Source: Symbiodinium natans
Taxonomy: Eukaryota; Sar; Dinophyceae; Suessiales; Symbiodiniaceae
Assembly (NCBI GenBank): GCA_905221605.1
Contig: CAJNDS010002289.1
Location: 287,501-337,500, forward strand
Reading direction: 5' to 3'
Length of the DNA stretch: 50,000 nt
Both the position numbers and the translations under genes were made by a program. Position 1 is the stretch's first letter, and each line of letters starts with the position of its first letter. Positions 16,864-25,185 of the stretch are shown one piece after another. The notes beneath the pieces were generated by a model. That model searched no databases, was not told where the DNA came from, and saw only the letters and a list, made by a program, of their open reading frames with translations.

Positions 16864-16997
16864 CCTGCCAGCGGCTCAGAAATGCAAGATTTCATTCAAC
16901 ATTCAGGCCTGCCTGCGGCGCAGAAAGCAACAACGTTTCTCCATTTCAACTTCAACGTTCTAGCAAGACTGTTAGCTGGGATCCCAGTTCTTCTGCC

Positions 16998-18293
16998 ATG
17001 TTAAACGCAGCAGAACGCTTGGCAACTCTCGCGGCTGGGACTGCTTGCCCGCCTGCGCCGAACGTGGCCGTGGCACAGACAGTTGGCGTTGGGGGAAACA
17101 CACTAAGCAGCTTCTTTGGCGAGTTGGATCCTGACTTGGAGCTTGCGCGTTCCACACTGGTAAAGCTTGGCTATGACATGAGCCAAGAAGATGTGAACCC
17201 GGTGTTGCTTGACATACAAGCCTTGGGCACGGACGAGTTCTTCAGTGGCCTTCCTGGGGACACAACATTGAGGGCTAAAGCAGCTTTCAAGAGATTCTTG
17301 AATATGTCCTCGCCGTTCACCTCTCAAGAAACTTCCCAGTCCACGGACTCGGATTTGCTTTTGAAGACGGCGCTGCGAGTTGCTGGAATGTCAGATCCGG
17401 TTGCTGAGGAAGCCGAGCGACTGAAACATAAGCAAACCGTGGGTGAGCTTGCCCAACGCCTCGAACTCGGCGTGTTTGCTCCGTCCTTGCTTCCAGATGC
17501 GGATTTGCTCAGAAAAGTCTCTTCGGCTGCTCAAGTCGGGCACTTCCCACAACCTGACCGCAAACAGCTGTTAGATCATGAAGGTCCACGGGCCTTTGCC
17601 AAGCAGCTTTGGCAAATTCTTCGGTCCGGCATCGCTCTCCTCTTGATGCAGCGTATGTCCCCGGCAGCGTTGTTCAGCGAGTTGGGCTTGGCGCTTCAAA
17701 TTGCCAGTGAAACTCCAGGCGATGACCAGCAGGCGGAGAAATTGGCGGTGCTGTACAGCATCAAGATTCGGGAGCTCCTTCACGGATCCTCTTTGAATGT
17801 TCCCTTGAACCCAGATGTGGACACGAAGCCGTTTGAGGAGGCTACGCAGGTTTTCCTGCACCGCGACCCCGGCGTCTTTTCGGAAGCCAAGGATTCTGTT
17901 TGTCTTGAGGAGGGTGGTGCAAAAGCTCCTTCAGCTCCACAGGCTCGCAAACCTTCTCTTACTGATCATTGCTTGAGACACGCAGTCAAGCCCAACTTCT
18001 GCAGCGGTTATGGGCGGAAAACATGCGGCTTCAACCACACGTGTCCTTTCTGTCAAGGCAAGATCTGCCAGAATAAGCCCGGCTACTTGGCTCGTCACCT
18101 GGCTTCCCTACGAGTGCCCATGGAGATGGTGGTCAGAGAGGAGGGCCGTTCTCACAAGGCCCGCTCGCGGTCTCCTCGAAGACGTTCAAGAAGTCGTTCA
18201 CGCAGGCGTGACCGTGGTGACCAGAACGCTGCTAGGGTTTCGCCGGAGCAGAGGACGCCAGCAACTCCGACGTCTTCCCGTGGCAAGAAGTAG
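16998..18293 (+). CDS. ORF1, Gag-like protein of the YR retrotransposon
   Basis: 431 codons from the first ATG downstream of the spliced leader (the frame is open back into the leader) to TAG at 18291-18293. The first two thirds are mostly helical and without a recognised domain. Near the C terminus is a Cys/His cluster (CSGYGRKTCGFNHTCPFC, then CQNKPGYLARH) consistent with a zinc-binding nucleic-acid domain. It is followed by an Arg/Ser-rich tail (RSRSPRRRSRSRSRRRDRG). The layout fits a Gag-type RNA-binding protein. Same frame as ORF2, separated only by the TAG. Confidence 0.75.
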   Translation: MLNAAERLATLAAGTACPPAPNVAVAQTVGVGGNTLSSFFGELDPDLELARSTLVKLGYDMSQEDVNPVLLDIQALGTDEFFSGLPGDTTLRAKAAFKRFLNMSSPFTSQETSQSTDSDLLLKTALRVAGMSDPVAEEAERLKHKQTVGELAQRLELGVFAPSLLPDADLLRKVSSAAQVGHFPQPDRKQLLDHEGPRAFAKQLWQILRSGIALLLMQRMSPAALFSELGLALQIASETPGDDQQAEKLAVLYSIKIRELLHGSSLNVPLNPDVDTKPFEEATQVFLHRDPGVFSEAKDSVCLEEGGAKAPSAPQARKPSLTDHCLRHAVKPNFCSGYGRKTCGFNHTCPFCQGKICQNKPGYLARHLASLRVPMEMVVREEGRSHKARSRSPRRRSRSRSRRRDRGDQNAARVSPEQRTPATPTSSRGKK

Positions 18294-20888
18294 GACAAAG
18301 GCGGCTCCTTCGATTGGGCACCGGTTGAAGAGCGACGCCAAGACCAGGTTCAAAGGTGCCTTCCGGCGACACTTGGTCGCCACAGTTTTGATGGGGCTCT
18401 CGGCAAAGCAGAGAACCCAGCCACTTTACAGTCTGGCAGCAGCAAAGAAGTTCAGCAAAGCTTGCTCACGGCATTTTCTTCGGACGCACGGCTTCCGCCC
18501 GCCAGTTCTCTCACTCCGCGTATCCTCGGCATCATGTCCCACAAAGGGTTTTGTCAAGGTGATTTTCTGGATGAGAGGATCCTGGCGGACAAGTCTCGCT
18601 ACATGTCCTCCTGGCAAGATTTCGTTTGCGAGGTTATTCAATTCAGCAGCCCCCTGCGCCAACCTTTCCGAGACTTGTCCAGCACTGTGACTGCAGGGAT
18701 TTGGCAAAGGGCTACGCTGTCCGCCGCAGAAATTGCGGCATACCGGACGGAGCAGATGGCGCGTGTTCGTCGCGTTGTGGCGGCGGATGGTCCTTCAACA
18801 CAGCCTCGTTGGGGAGTGTTACAGCGTTTGGCAGAAGTGGCAGGCCATCCAGATAAGGCTTTGGCCGAAGATGCGCAGCAGCCAGATGGATTCCGCTTGT
18901 TGGGACGACTGCCAGCAGTGCCACAATGGCCACAACGCCCGGAACCTCTTGCTTGGGATGATGCAGCTCATGTTCGAGATCTCCAGCGTCTCTTGGACAA
19001 GCATGCTGTTAAGCAGAAGGATGGTCGCTTCAAGGTGCCTGGCAGCCACTCCGCGGAGCTTCACAGGCTACTCGAGGAGGAGACCACCAAAGGCTTTTGG
19101 ACGTCCTACTCGTGGTCAGAGGCGCGTCAAGAGTTGGGAGACTTTGCTTGTTGGTTGTACTTCGGGGTTCAAGAACCATCTAAGCTTAGGGGTTGCTTGG
19201 ATCCGGAAGAAGCCAATGGTCCATCGATGGTCCTGCTGCCGAACCAAGTTCTCATGGCTGGTTTGGATGGCTACCTCTCGCTTTGCCAAACGGTGGCTGC
19301 CGCCTTCAAAAAGAAAGGGCAGTTTCCAGCTCTGCGGGGCTTTGCCGAAGATTACGAGCACGGATTCCGGCAGCTTCCTCTGTCCTCTTTGGATAGAAAG
19401 CTCTTTTGCGCAACGGCCCAGGACAACAAGGGGAACATCAGAATTTATGTGCCCCGAAAGCTTTTGTTTGGACCGCGAGGGTCCCCGCATGTTTTCTGCC
19501 GAGTCACGGATGCCGTGTCAGCCATAGCTGCGGTTCTCTTGCTGATCCCCAACGTTCCTCACGTGGACGATTTGGTGGGCGTGGACACTCAGGATGCAAT
19601 AGTGTCGGCGCGAGAGGCCTTTGTCGAGCTGCACGAGCTTCTGAATTTCAGGCTCAAGGCCACCAAGGCTAGACCGCCTCGCGATGCAGCGGGAAGTGCT
19701 TCAACGTTTGTGGCGCTGGGAGCTCTCCTCAGCTTTGACACCACGGAACACCAGCGGAAGCTAGGCTTGGCTTGCACCGTGGACATGCCGCAGCAGAAAG
19801 TAAAGAAGTACTCGGACGTCATCACGTCTACACTGGCGCAGCGTCACTTATCGGCTGCCGTGGCTGGGAAATGTGTGGGCCAGTGGGACCATTGTTCGGC
19901 TCTGGCCCTCGGCAAGTCAGGTCGTGCCTTTACGTGGCCTCTTCGGGAACTTTCTCGCGGCGGACAAGTCTCATGGCGAGTGCTGCAAGCTGCTCTAGTG
20001 GGCTTCAGCATTTTCATGTGCGCCTCCGGCCCCATGCCGGTGCATGTTCCAGGCACGCTGGCTCGAAGGGCGGCCCTCATCTTTGTGGATGCTGCAGGGA
20101 GAGCCAACAGCTACAGACTCGGAGGAGTGGCTTGGGGAGCTGGTCGGTTCTGCTTTTTCTCTCAAGAGATACGACCAGAGGACTCTAACCTGTTGCCTTG
20201 GCTGTCGGGTCACTGCATAAATGAGGCCGAGGCCTTAGCAGCTGTGGTGGCATTGCTCACCTGGTCGGACCGGCTGGAAAACGTGGATGTCTTCATCTTC
20301 ACAGACAACGTGGCTGCGGAAGGTGTCTTGGTCAAGGCGTACAGTTCGTCGCCGCGCCTTACAGTCCTAGCAGGGCTGTTCTGGCAGGCAGTCAGGCGGA
20401 TCAAATGCTCAGCATGGGTGGGGCGCGTTCCTTCGGAACTCAACATAGCTGATGGTCCCAGCCGAAAGCATCATGCAATCTTGGAGCAGCTCCGCGCTTC
20501 ACAAGTCGCAGCAGTTCTGCCTCCGGCTTTCACTGCTAATTTTCTTACAGAGTTCCTGGGTCCAAGCAGATGCCTCTGTCAGCCACGCGGCTCCGGGACC
20601 GCGTCCCGTGCAACCTTGCGCAACTGGTGCAGCAACCGCTGCGGGCCATGGCCGCCTACAGGCAAGCGTAGCAGATGGTTCTCCTCCGCTGGCGTCATCC
20701 GACCACACGGTCCGTCAGGTTCCTTCAAGGGACTGGGCTTCTCAAGCAAGTCGCAAGCGTCGCCACCAGGGCCAACGCTGACAGGGGAGCTGCTGCTGTC
20801 CGAGGAAAGGCGTCTGTGTCCGTGTCTCTGTGTGTGTGTGGGTGTGTGTTTCTTTTGTTTGGTTGGGGGGGGGGGGGGTTTGGCTTAG
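18294..20888 (+). CDS. ORF2, reverse transcriptase and RNase H
   Basis: Open from directly after the ORF1 stop to TAG/TGA-bounded 20888. The first ATG is at 18534. Reverse transcriptase: motif A AEDYEHGFRQLP (about 19344), motif B FGPRGSPHVF, catalytic motif C HVDD (about 19559-19570, V in place of the usual Y/F). RNase H: FVDAAG (D, about 20085), NEAEAL (E, about 20220), FTDNVAAEG (D, about 20300), NIADGPSR (D, about 20445). It either starts internally at 18534 or is made by reading through the in-frame UAG. The last 130 codons are low complexity. Confidence 0.85.
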   Translation, partial: DKGGSFDWAPVEERRQDQVQRCLPATLGRHSFDGALGKAENPATLQSGSSKEVQQSLLTAFSSDARLPPASSLTPRILGIMSHKGFCQGDFLDERILADKSRYMSSWQDFVCEVIQFSSPLRQPFRDLSSTVTAGIWQRATLSAAEIAAYRTEQMARVRRVVAADGPSTQPRWGVLQRLAEVAGHPDKALAEDAQQPDGFRLLGRLPAVPQWPQRPEPLAWDDAAHVRDLQRLLDKHAVKQKDGRFKVPGSHSAELHRLLEEETTKGFWTSYSWSEARQELGDFACWLYFGVQEPSKLRGCLDPEEANGPSMVLLPNQVLMAGLDGYLSLCQTVAAAFKKKGQFPALRGFAEDYEHGFRQLPLSSLDRKLFCATAQDNKGNIRIYVPRKLLFGPRGSPHVFCRVTDAVSAIAAVLLLIPNVPHVDDLVGVDTQDAIVSAREAFVELHELLNFRLKATKARPPRDAAGSASTFVALGALLSFDTTEHQRKLGLACTVDMPQQKVKKYSDVITSTLAQRHLSAAVAGKCVGQWDHCSALALGKSGRAFTWPLRELSRGGQVSWRVLQAALVGFSIFMCASGPMPVHVPGTLARRAALIFVDAAGRANSYRLGGVAWGAGRFCFFSQEIRPEDSNLLPWLSGHCINEAEALAAVVALLTWSDRLENVDVFIFTDNVAAEGVLVKAYSSSPRLTVLAGLFWQAVRRIKCSAWVGRVPSELNIADGPSRKHHAILEQLRASQVAAVLPPAFTANFLTEFLGPSRCLCQPRGSGTASRATLRNWCSNRCGPWPPTGKRSRWFSSAGVIRPHGPSGSFKGLGFSSKSQASPPGPTLTGELLLSEERRLCPCLCVCVGVCFFCLVGGGGGLA

Positions 20889-21510
20889 CTTCTGGTATTG
20901 CGGGGTCCCCTCTCTTTGAGTTTCTGCTACGTTCGGAGCAATCTGCTTGCGCGGCTTGGGTGCCTTGGGAGGTTGTCTTGCGGCTTGAGGAGTTTGACAG
21001 TTCTGGTTTGGAGTTGGGGGACTTCAGGGGTTCTTGCTCATCCCTTAATCCGAAACCCAAGTAGTTGCTGGCTGCCGCTCTGCTTTGACCAACCCAGGCA
21101 AACTCTGAAGATTTGTAAGCGTGCTAGCCTCAGTTCAAAATGGATCATCAGGCTGACTCGAGGCTGCCCGATACAACAATCAGGCCTCGTGTTGGTAGGT
21201 CCCAGCGCTGCCAAATATACATCCATGTGTATGGGGCATCTTACATGACATGAGATATACATATATATATATATGTGTGGTTTGTCTAAGAGATTTTGGC
21301 ATTTTGTAGTGCTTCCTTTGACGGCATGCATGTATGTTGTGCCTAGAGGGGAACTTCCATGGAAACGACGGAAGCTTCAGCAAGCGTCGGTGGCAGATCC
21401 GGAACAGAGGCGGCAGTTACACAATACAAAGGTGCACTCAGAGTCCTCCAGTTCGAAAGCTGCGTCCGCCAGTGATGTAACGTCGAGTGCGGCAAATACT
21501 TTCAGACTGG
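20889..21510 (+). other. Spacer between RT and recombinase ORFs
   Basis: Contains a poly-G run (about 20868-20878), an AT microsatellite (about 21255-21275) and a frame (21273-21701) open in a different frame from the recombinase core. That frame may encode the recombinase N terminus if a frameshift or splice joins them. Confidence 0.5.
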
Positions 21511-21511
21511 C

Positions 21512-22573
21512 GTGCGCAGAACCTTCAGAGTTGCACCAGGCTGTCGGTATGCTTCCTCCCCGAGGGCGCAGTCAGGCAGGACCGACCCCGACACAAGAGA
21601 TCGTTCTACTGGAAGACTTGGCTCGCAGAAAATTTCCGGTGGGTCAGATCTTGGATTCGATTGCATCAGCAAGGGCTCCTACGCCTCCCATATTCGCATG
21701 ATACATTGGGCTTGTCGTACTCTTCGCCAGCCACCATTGCCGGCTTCACTGCAGTTGATCAGCCGGGTGGCCGCTCTGATCAACAATCCGAACACTCAGA
21801 GAGGCTGGCTGGCAGCTTGGAGAGACTGGCATGTACGGGAACGTGTTCCGTGGGCAGGGGACGCGGATTTGTTCCTCAAAAAGCTACGTAAGGGAACTGT
21901 ACGCTTAGCTCCAGAGGCGCCTCCGAAGCCACGCTTGCAGTTGCACTGGTGGCGCAAGCTTCTCAAGCTAGCAGCGGGGAACCGGGACGTGGAGTTCGGT
22001 GCCATTTGCAATTTGGCATACACCTTTGCTGCAAGGGTTCCGTCAGAGATCTTTAAGCAGTTGTCTTGGTCCAGACTGAGTGTAGGAGATCGATGTTTAG
22101 TGTACTCCAACATTTACCGCAAGGGTAAGCCCCACCCTTGTACCTTGCGACGCTGGTGTGTTTGTAGCCGGTCGCCCTTGCTGTGCTGGCATCCATGGCT
22201 TGCAGCCCTACATGAACTACGAGGTCCTGCTTGGCCACAAGAGAAGCTGCTTGTTACCATGTCAGCTACTTTCACCTCACGGCTGCGCAGTAGCTTGGTC
22301 ACTTGCGGAATGTCGGCAGAAGAAGCGCATAAGGTTTCCTCTCGACGCTTCAGAAGAGGCGCAGGCGCAGATGTTTTACATGCATCTCCAGTGGCTTGCG
22401 CGCTCCTGGCAGGGTCGTCGTGGCATGCTTCGGCAGCATATGGGCTCCCTGGAATGCTGAGGATGGGAGATTGGAGTACGCCGGCATCAGCGTCGCGCTA
22501 CGCCACGCAAGATGAGCAGCAAGCAGCCACATTGGCCTTCCAGCTTTTGGAACTTTCAGAAGATGAATCATAG
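21512..22573 (+). CDS. Tyrosine recombinase of the YR retrotransposon
   Basis: 353 codons, no ATG before 21698. Catalytic-domain signatures are visible: YTFAARVPSEIFKQLSW (box I Arg), SSRRFRRGAGADVLH (box II Arg region) and GDWSTPASASRYAT (C-terminal Tyr, codon near 22498). An N-terminal core-binding-like region (about 21720-21890) precedes them. It is expected to integrate the circular cDNA without target duplication. Start codon uncertain. The +1-frame ORF at 21273-21701 ends just where the recognisable region begins. Confidence 0.75.
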   Translation: MRRTFRVAPGCRYASSPRAQSGRTDPDTRDRSTGRLGSQKISGGSDLGFDCISKGSYASHIRMIHWACRTLRQPPLPASLQLISRVAALINNPNTQRGWLAAWRDWHVRERVPWAGDADLFLKKLRKGTVRLAPEAPPKPRLQLHWWRKLLKLAAGNRDVEFGAICNLAYTFAARVPSEIFKQLSWSRLSVGDRCLVYSNIYRKGKPHPCTLRRWCVCSRSPLLCWHPWLAALHELRGPAWPQEKLLVTMSATFTSRLRSSLVTCGMSAEEAHKVSSRRFRRGAGADVLHASPVACALLAGSSWHASAAYGLPGMLRMGDWSTPASASRYATQDEQQAATLAFQLLELSEDES

Positions 22574-22625
22574 ATCTCCTCTCGTTCTGTTTTCCCCCTT
22601 CTTCCATATATACCAAGGGTCCCAA

Positions 22626-22715
22626 GGGCGATCATATCTTCGCCTTGGTATATCTTACCCTTGGGGAAAACAGAGTCCGCGGCAGCTTCACATCTGCATT
22701 CAAGTAGGGCTAATG
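22626..22715 (+). repeat. Split direct repeat B1
   Basis: 90 bp (GGGCGATCATATC...GGGCTAATG), repeated as B2 at 22821-22910. It contains CCTTGGTATATCTTACCCTT, and a near-inverse (CCATATATACCAAGGGTCCC) lies just upstream at about 22603, so the end may fold. Confidence 0.9.
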
Positions 22716-22804
22716 CAATGCTAAAGGATTTTAGCATAAGTTAGCTCGGGCACTTGAGCTTTATCTCCTCAGCCTGCCAGCGGCTCAGAAATGCAAGATT
22801 TCAC
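22714..22804 (+). repeat. Split direct repeat A2
   Basis: 91-bp copy of A1, including the same acceptor (CTCCTCAG|CCTGCC, AG at about 22771-22772). Sixteen bases separate it from B2. The ORF starting at 22754 is only the A repeat read through. Confidence 0.9.
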
Positions 22805-22820
22805 CCAGCCCGCCCGCCCG

Positions 22821-22910
22821 GGGCGATCATATCTTCGCCTTGGTATATCTTACCCTTGGGGAAAACAGAGTCCGCGGCAGCTTCACATCTGCATTCAAGT
22901 AGGGCTAATG
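22821..22910 (+). repeat. Split direct repeat B2, 3' end of element
   Basis: 90-bp copy of B1, ending at GGGCTAATG. Beyond it the sequence (AGTTGAGG) is unrelated to the left flank. No target duplication, as expected for recombinase-mediated insertion. Confidence 0.9.
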
Positions 22911-23005
22911 AGTTGAGGACTAACTGTTGGACGTGCTTTAGTGTGTTCCCCCCCTCCCAGAACGTCTATGTGAGTTTAAGAGGGACAGTTAGGCCCGGCA
23001 ATTGA

Positions 23006-23224
23006 TTGTCAAGGCGCGCTGCGCGAAATTTTGTCACGACACCCGTTCGATACGAGATAATTGCGGACCTCACTCCTATACCCACCTTGGAATTATTTTT
23101 TGTTCATACAAAACCCAAGAGGATATTTAACAAATATGTTTATGAAGGTTCTAAGTGGAGTATAGACTCTGGACCCCGAAACAGTCACCGGGTCCTGAAC
23201 AGCCTGGCAAACTTGACCTTATAA
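23006..23224 (+). CDS. Unassigned ORF 3' of the retrotransposon
   Basis: 72 codons without an ATG near the start (FVTTPVRYEIIADLTPIPTL...), AT-richer than the exons around it. An acceptor-like CCCTCCCAG lies at about 22962-22970. Could be an exon, or a remnant of another element. No family recognised. Confidence 0.3.
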   Translation: MSRRAARNFVTTPVRYEIIADLTPIPTLELFFVHTKPKRIFNKYVYEGSKWSIDSGPRNSHRVLNSLANLTL

Positions 23225-23417
23225 GGAGGGGTCCTCTATCGGTTTAGGGTTCAGGGTTTAGGGTCTAGGGTTTAGCGTCCAACGTTAGGGTTCACGACGG
23301 GTTCAGGACCAGAGGAACGTGTGCCCTAAACCCACCCCCGTAGACCAGGGATTGCATCCAGGTCTCCCCCCCCAACCCAGCAAGAGCAAGCAACACTCCG
23401 GCTAAGTGGATGCCCTA

Positions 23418-23517
23418 AGGGTCCATGTACCCATATAGTACATATTTGGGCCCTAAAGCTACTGTATAGGAACCCCTTTAAGGCCCAAGTATATACTATA
23501 TGGGTACATGGACCCTT
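23418..23517. mobile_element. 100-bp MITE-like palindrome
   Basis: AGGGTCCATGTACCCATATAGTAC... is inverted at the right end (...GTATATACTATATGGGTACATGGACCCT). A related half-copy occurs at 39539-39600 (AGGGTCCATGTACCTATGTGG). Confidence 0.75.
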
Positions 23518-23542
23518 TGGGGATGAACACTTGCCAAAACAG

Positions 23543-23611
23543 ACAACGTCTCAGGTCCACAGTGTCACAGCTCTGCCTGCCATAATCCTTTCCCTAAACC
23601 CTAAGCCCTAA
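23543..23611 (+). CDS. Exon candidate
   Basis: Acceptor TTGCCAAAACAG. TTSQVHSVTALPAIILSLN and onward, to TAA at 23609-23611 in the CCCTAAA array. Short. Product unknown. Confidence 0.35.
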   Translation, partial: TTSQVHSVTALPAIILSLNPKP

Positions 23612-23778
23612 GCCCTAAACCCTAAACCCTAAACCCTAAACCCTAAACCCGAAACCCTAAACCCTAAACCCTAAACCCTAAACCCTAAACCCTAAACCCT
23701 AAACCCTAAACCCTAAACCCTAAACCCAAACCCTAAACCCTCAGGGTAATCAAGCGCGGGAAGCAAGCCGGAGAATAG

Positions 23779-23853
23779 GCTCAACTAGAGTAACTTGTGC
23801 TCAAGTGACCCGAAAGCAAAAGGGGTCGTCCCGCATGCACACACCATGCCAGG
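23779..23853 (+). CDS. Exon candidate
   Basis: Acceptor GAGAATAG. STRVTCAQVTRKQKGSSRMH and onward, to a GTTTAGGG donor at 23854. The only open frame. Leaves in phase 1. Confidence 0.55.
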
Positions 23854-23900
23854 GTTTAGGGTTTAGGGTTTAGGGTTTAGGGTTTAGGGTTTAACTTCAG

Positions 23901-24006
23901 GCACCACCCCCGGGAAGAAGTGCGGGGTGCAGAGTTCTGGGCTGATGGGTTGTCGGACTTGTGGGACTCCGAGAGATGGAATCCCCCAAAGAAGCGCCCA
24001 ACTTAA
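23901..24006 (+). CDS. Exon candidate, acidic/tryptophan-rich
   Basis: Acceptor TTAACTTCAG. EEVRGAEFWADGLSDLWDSE and onward, to TAA at 24004-24006, or to a GC donor at about 23994. A second frame continues in phase from 23779-23853 but looks less natural, so the two may belong to different transcripts. Confidence 0.5.
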
Positions 24007-24152
24007 GCAGGGCTTCGGGTGTAGGATTTCGGGGTTTAGGGAGGGGTTTAGGGTTTAGGTTTTAGGGTTTAGGGCTTAGGGTTTAGGGCTTAGGGTTTAG
24101 GGCTTAGAGTTTAGGGCTTAGGGTTTAGGGTTTAGGGTTGAGGGCTCTTGAG

Positions 24153-24258
24153 GCCGGAGTCGCTGTCCTTCCTGTTCTTCCTTTGCATCGTTGTGCTTGG
24201 GTCCTTCCATGCCTACTACGTGTTCCCCATCAAGGAGAACACGGGCACCTTCTCCCAC
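24153..24258 (+). CDS. Exon, cation-channel-like transmembrane segment
   Basis: PESLSFLFFLCIVVLGSFHA followed by YYVFPIKENTGTFSH, then a GTAATG donor at 24259. One transmembrane helix followed by an aromatic pre-pore loop, as in the ion-transport/polycystin-like channels that are numerous in dinoflagellates (recalled from family knowledge, not searched). The first base completes the AG left by 15307-15365. Confidence 0.65.
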
Positions 24259-24408
24259 GTAATGTGCCGCAGCAGAGAGAGAGAGAGAGTTGGGTTTTAG
24301 TAGCCCTAAACCCTATAACCCTAGAACCATATAACTCTAATCCCTGTAACCCTGTAACCCTGTAACCTGTAACCCTAAATCCTAAACCTTAAGCAAGTCC
24401 CCCCGAAG

Positions 24409-24525
24409 ACTACTCTAGCTTCGAAACCTCGAGCCGTTAAATCTCGAAGCACCCTCTTGGAGACAAGGAACACCTTCTTGAAGATCTTCCGCCTTGAGAT
24501 TCTCGGGGACCGGCAGGGACATAGG
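24409..24525 (+). CDS. Exon, channel pore-region-like
   Basis: Phase 0. RNTFLKIFRLEILGD is the recognisable core, matching the pore-helix region that follows the transmembrane segment in this channel type. A canonical donor is at 24526 (GTTCGG). A GA donor at 24508 (GGG|GACCGG) would join LEILG directly to DFSLSELEG of 25186, a better family fit. The first 20 codons may be intronic. Confidence 0.55.
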
Positions 24526-24624
24526 GTTCGGGGTTTAGGTTAAAGGGTTCAGGGGTTTGGGACCTGAACCCGGGAGCCCAATTAAGACCTGGAACATACG
24601 GGCAGTTCTCTCCACAATCTGTAG

Positions 24625-24834
24625 GGAACCTGCTTGCGGGCTTATGCTTTAACGTGGCCGGGGGTGCGCGCAGAAAGGGGCCAGAGAGCTAAACGTGCAG
24701 AACTTTTGAGGATGTTCGCGTGGATTCGTAAGTCTGGTTCGGCTCGCTCTTCGTTCCGGGCCCTTTGGCCACGAGCGTGGGGACTAACCCTACATCTTGG
24801 CATTCCAAGACACAGCCTCAAACGTCAACCCTAA
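24625..24834 (+). CDS. Open frame, exon or chance
   Basis: Acceptor TCTGTAG. Arg/Ala/Trp-rich frame in phase 0 from 24525, to TAA at 24832-24834 in the repeat. There is a consensus GTAAGT donor at about 24729. It conflicts with the channel order (24409 to 25186), so it may be an alternative exon or intron sequence open by GC content. Confidence 0.25.
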   Translation, partial: GTCLRAYALTWPGVRAERGQRAKRAELLRMFAWIRKSGSARSSFRALWPRAWGLTLHLGIPRHSLKRQP

Positions 24835-24975
24835 ACCCCTAAACCCCTAAACCCCTAAACCCCTAAACCCCTAAACCCCTAAACCCCTAAACCCCTAAAC
24901 CCCTAAACCCCTAAACCCCTAAACCCCCTAAACCCCTAAACCCCTAAACCCCATAAACCCCATAAACCCCTAAAC
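24829..24975. repeat. Homogeneous CCCCTAAA (8-mer) array
   Basis: About seventeen units of the 8-base variant, a unit not typical of the surrounding arrays. A second such block lies at about 40895-41005. Confidence 0.95.
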
Positions 24976-24983
24976 CATAGCGA

Positions 24984-25095
24984 AGGGCTCTCTTAAGATG
25001 CATCGTGCACAGAGTGGCATTGAACTCGCTTGCACGTGTCCCATGCCCCCATCCAAAGCCCTAGATGCTCTAACCTCTAGCCCGAGCCGCAGTTT
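24984..25095 (-). other. Possible tRNA-derived (Pol III box) sequence
   Basis: On minus, GGCTAGAGGTTAGAGCATCT resembles a tRNA D-arm/A box, and GCGAGTTCAATGCC about 45 bases later resembles a B box. The arms do not pair well, so this is not a functional tRNA. It may be a SINE head. A similar arrangement is at 23335-23412 (minus: TTAGCCGGAGTG ... GGATGCAATCCC). Confidence 0.25.
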
Positions 25096-25185
25096 AGGGT
25101 TTAGGGTTTAGGGTTTAGGGTTTAGGGTTTAGGGTTAGCCTAAAGCCAACCCTCCAAAGGCAAACCCCATAACCACGGTCACCAG

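Larger units (their letters stand above)
15583..22910 (+). mobile_element. Tyrosine-recombinase (Ngaro-like DIRS) retrotransposon, chimeric
   Basis: Bounded by split direct repeats: A1 (15583-15673), B1 (22626-22715), A2 (22714-22804) and B2 (22821-22910), the A1...B1-A2-B2 layout known for Ngaro-type elements. It carries Gag-like ORF1, RT-RNase H and a tyrosine recombinase, and no LTR or target duplication is visible. The 5' part holds a deleted extra RT copy, then a second copy beginning with a spliced leader. It sits in an intron of the putative channel gene in the same orientation. Confidence 0.85.

Noticed and set aside
18010-18690. 226-codon ORF overlapping ORF1 and RT
   Set aside because: A shadow frame of the Arg/Ser-rich ORF1 tail and the RT N terminus. 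No motif.
24984-25095. Functional tRNA gene
   Set aside because: A-box- and B-box-like strings are present, but the acceptor and T stems do not pair. At most a tRNA-derived SINE head.
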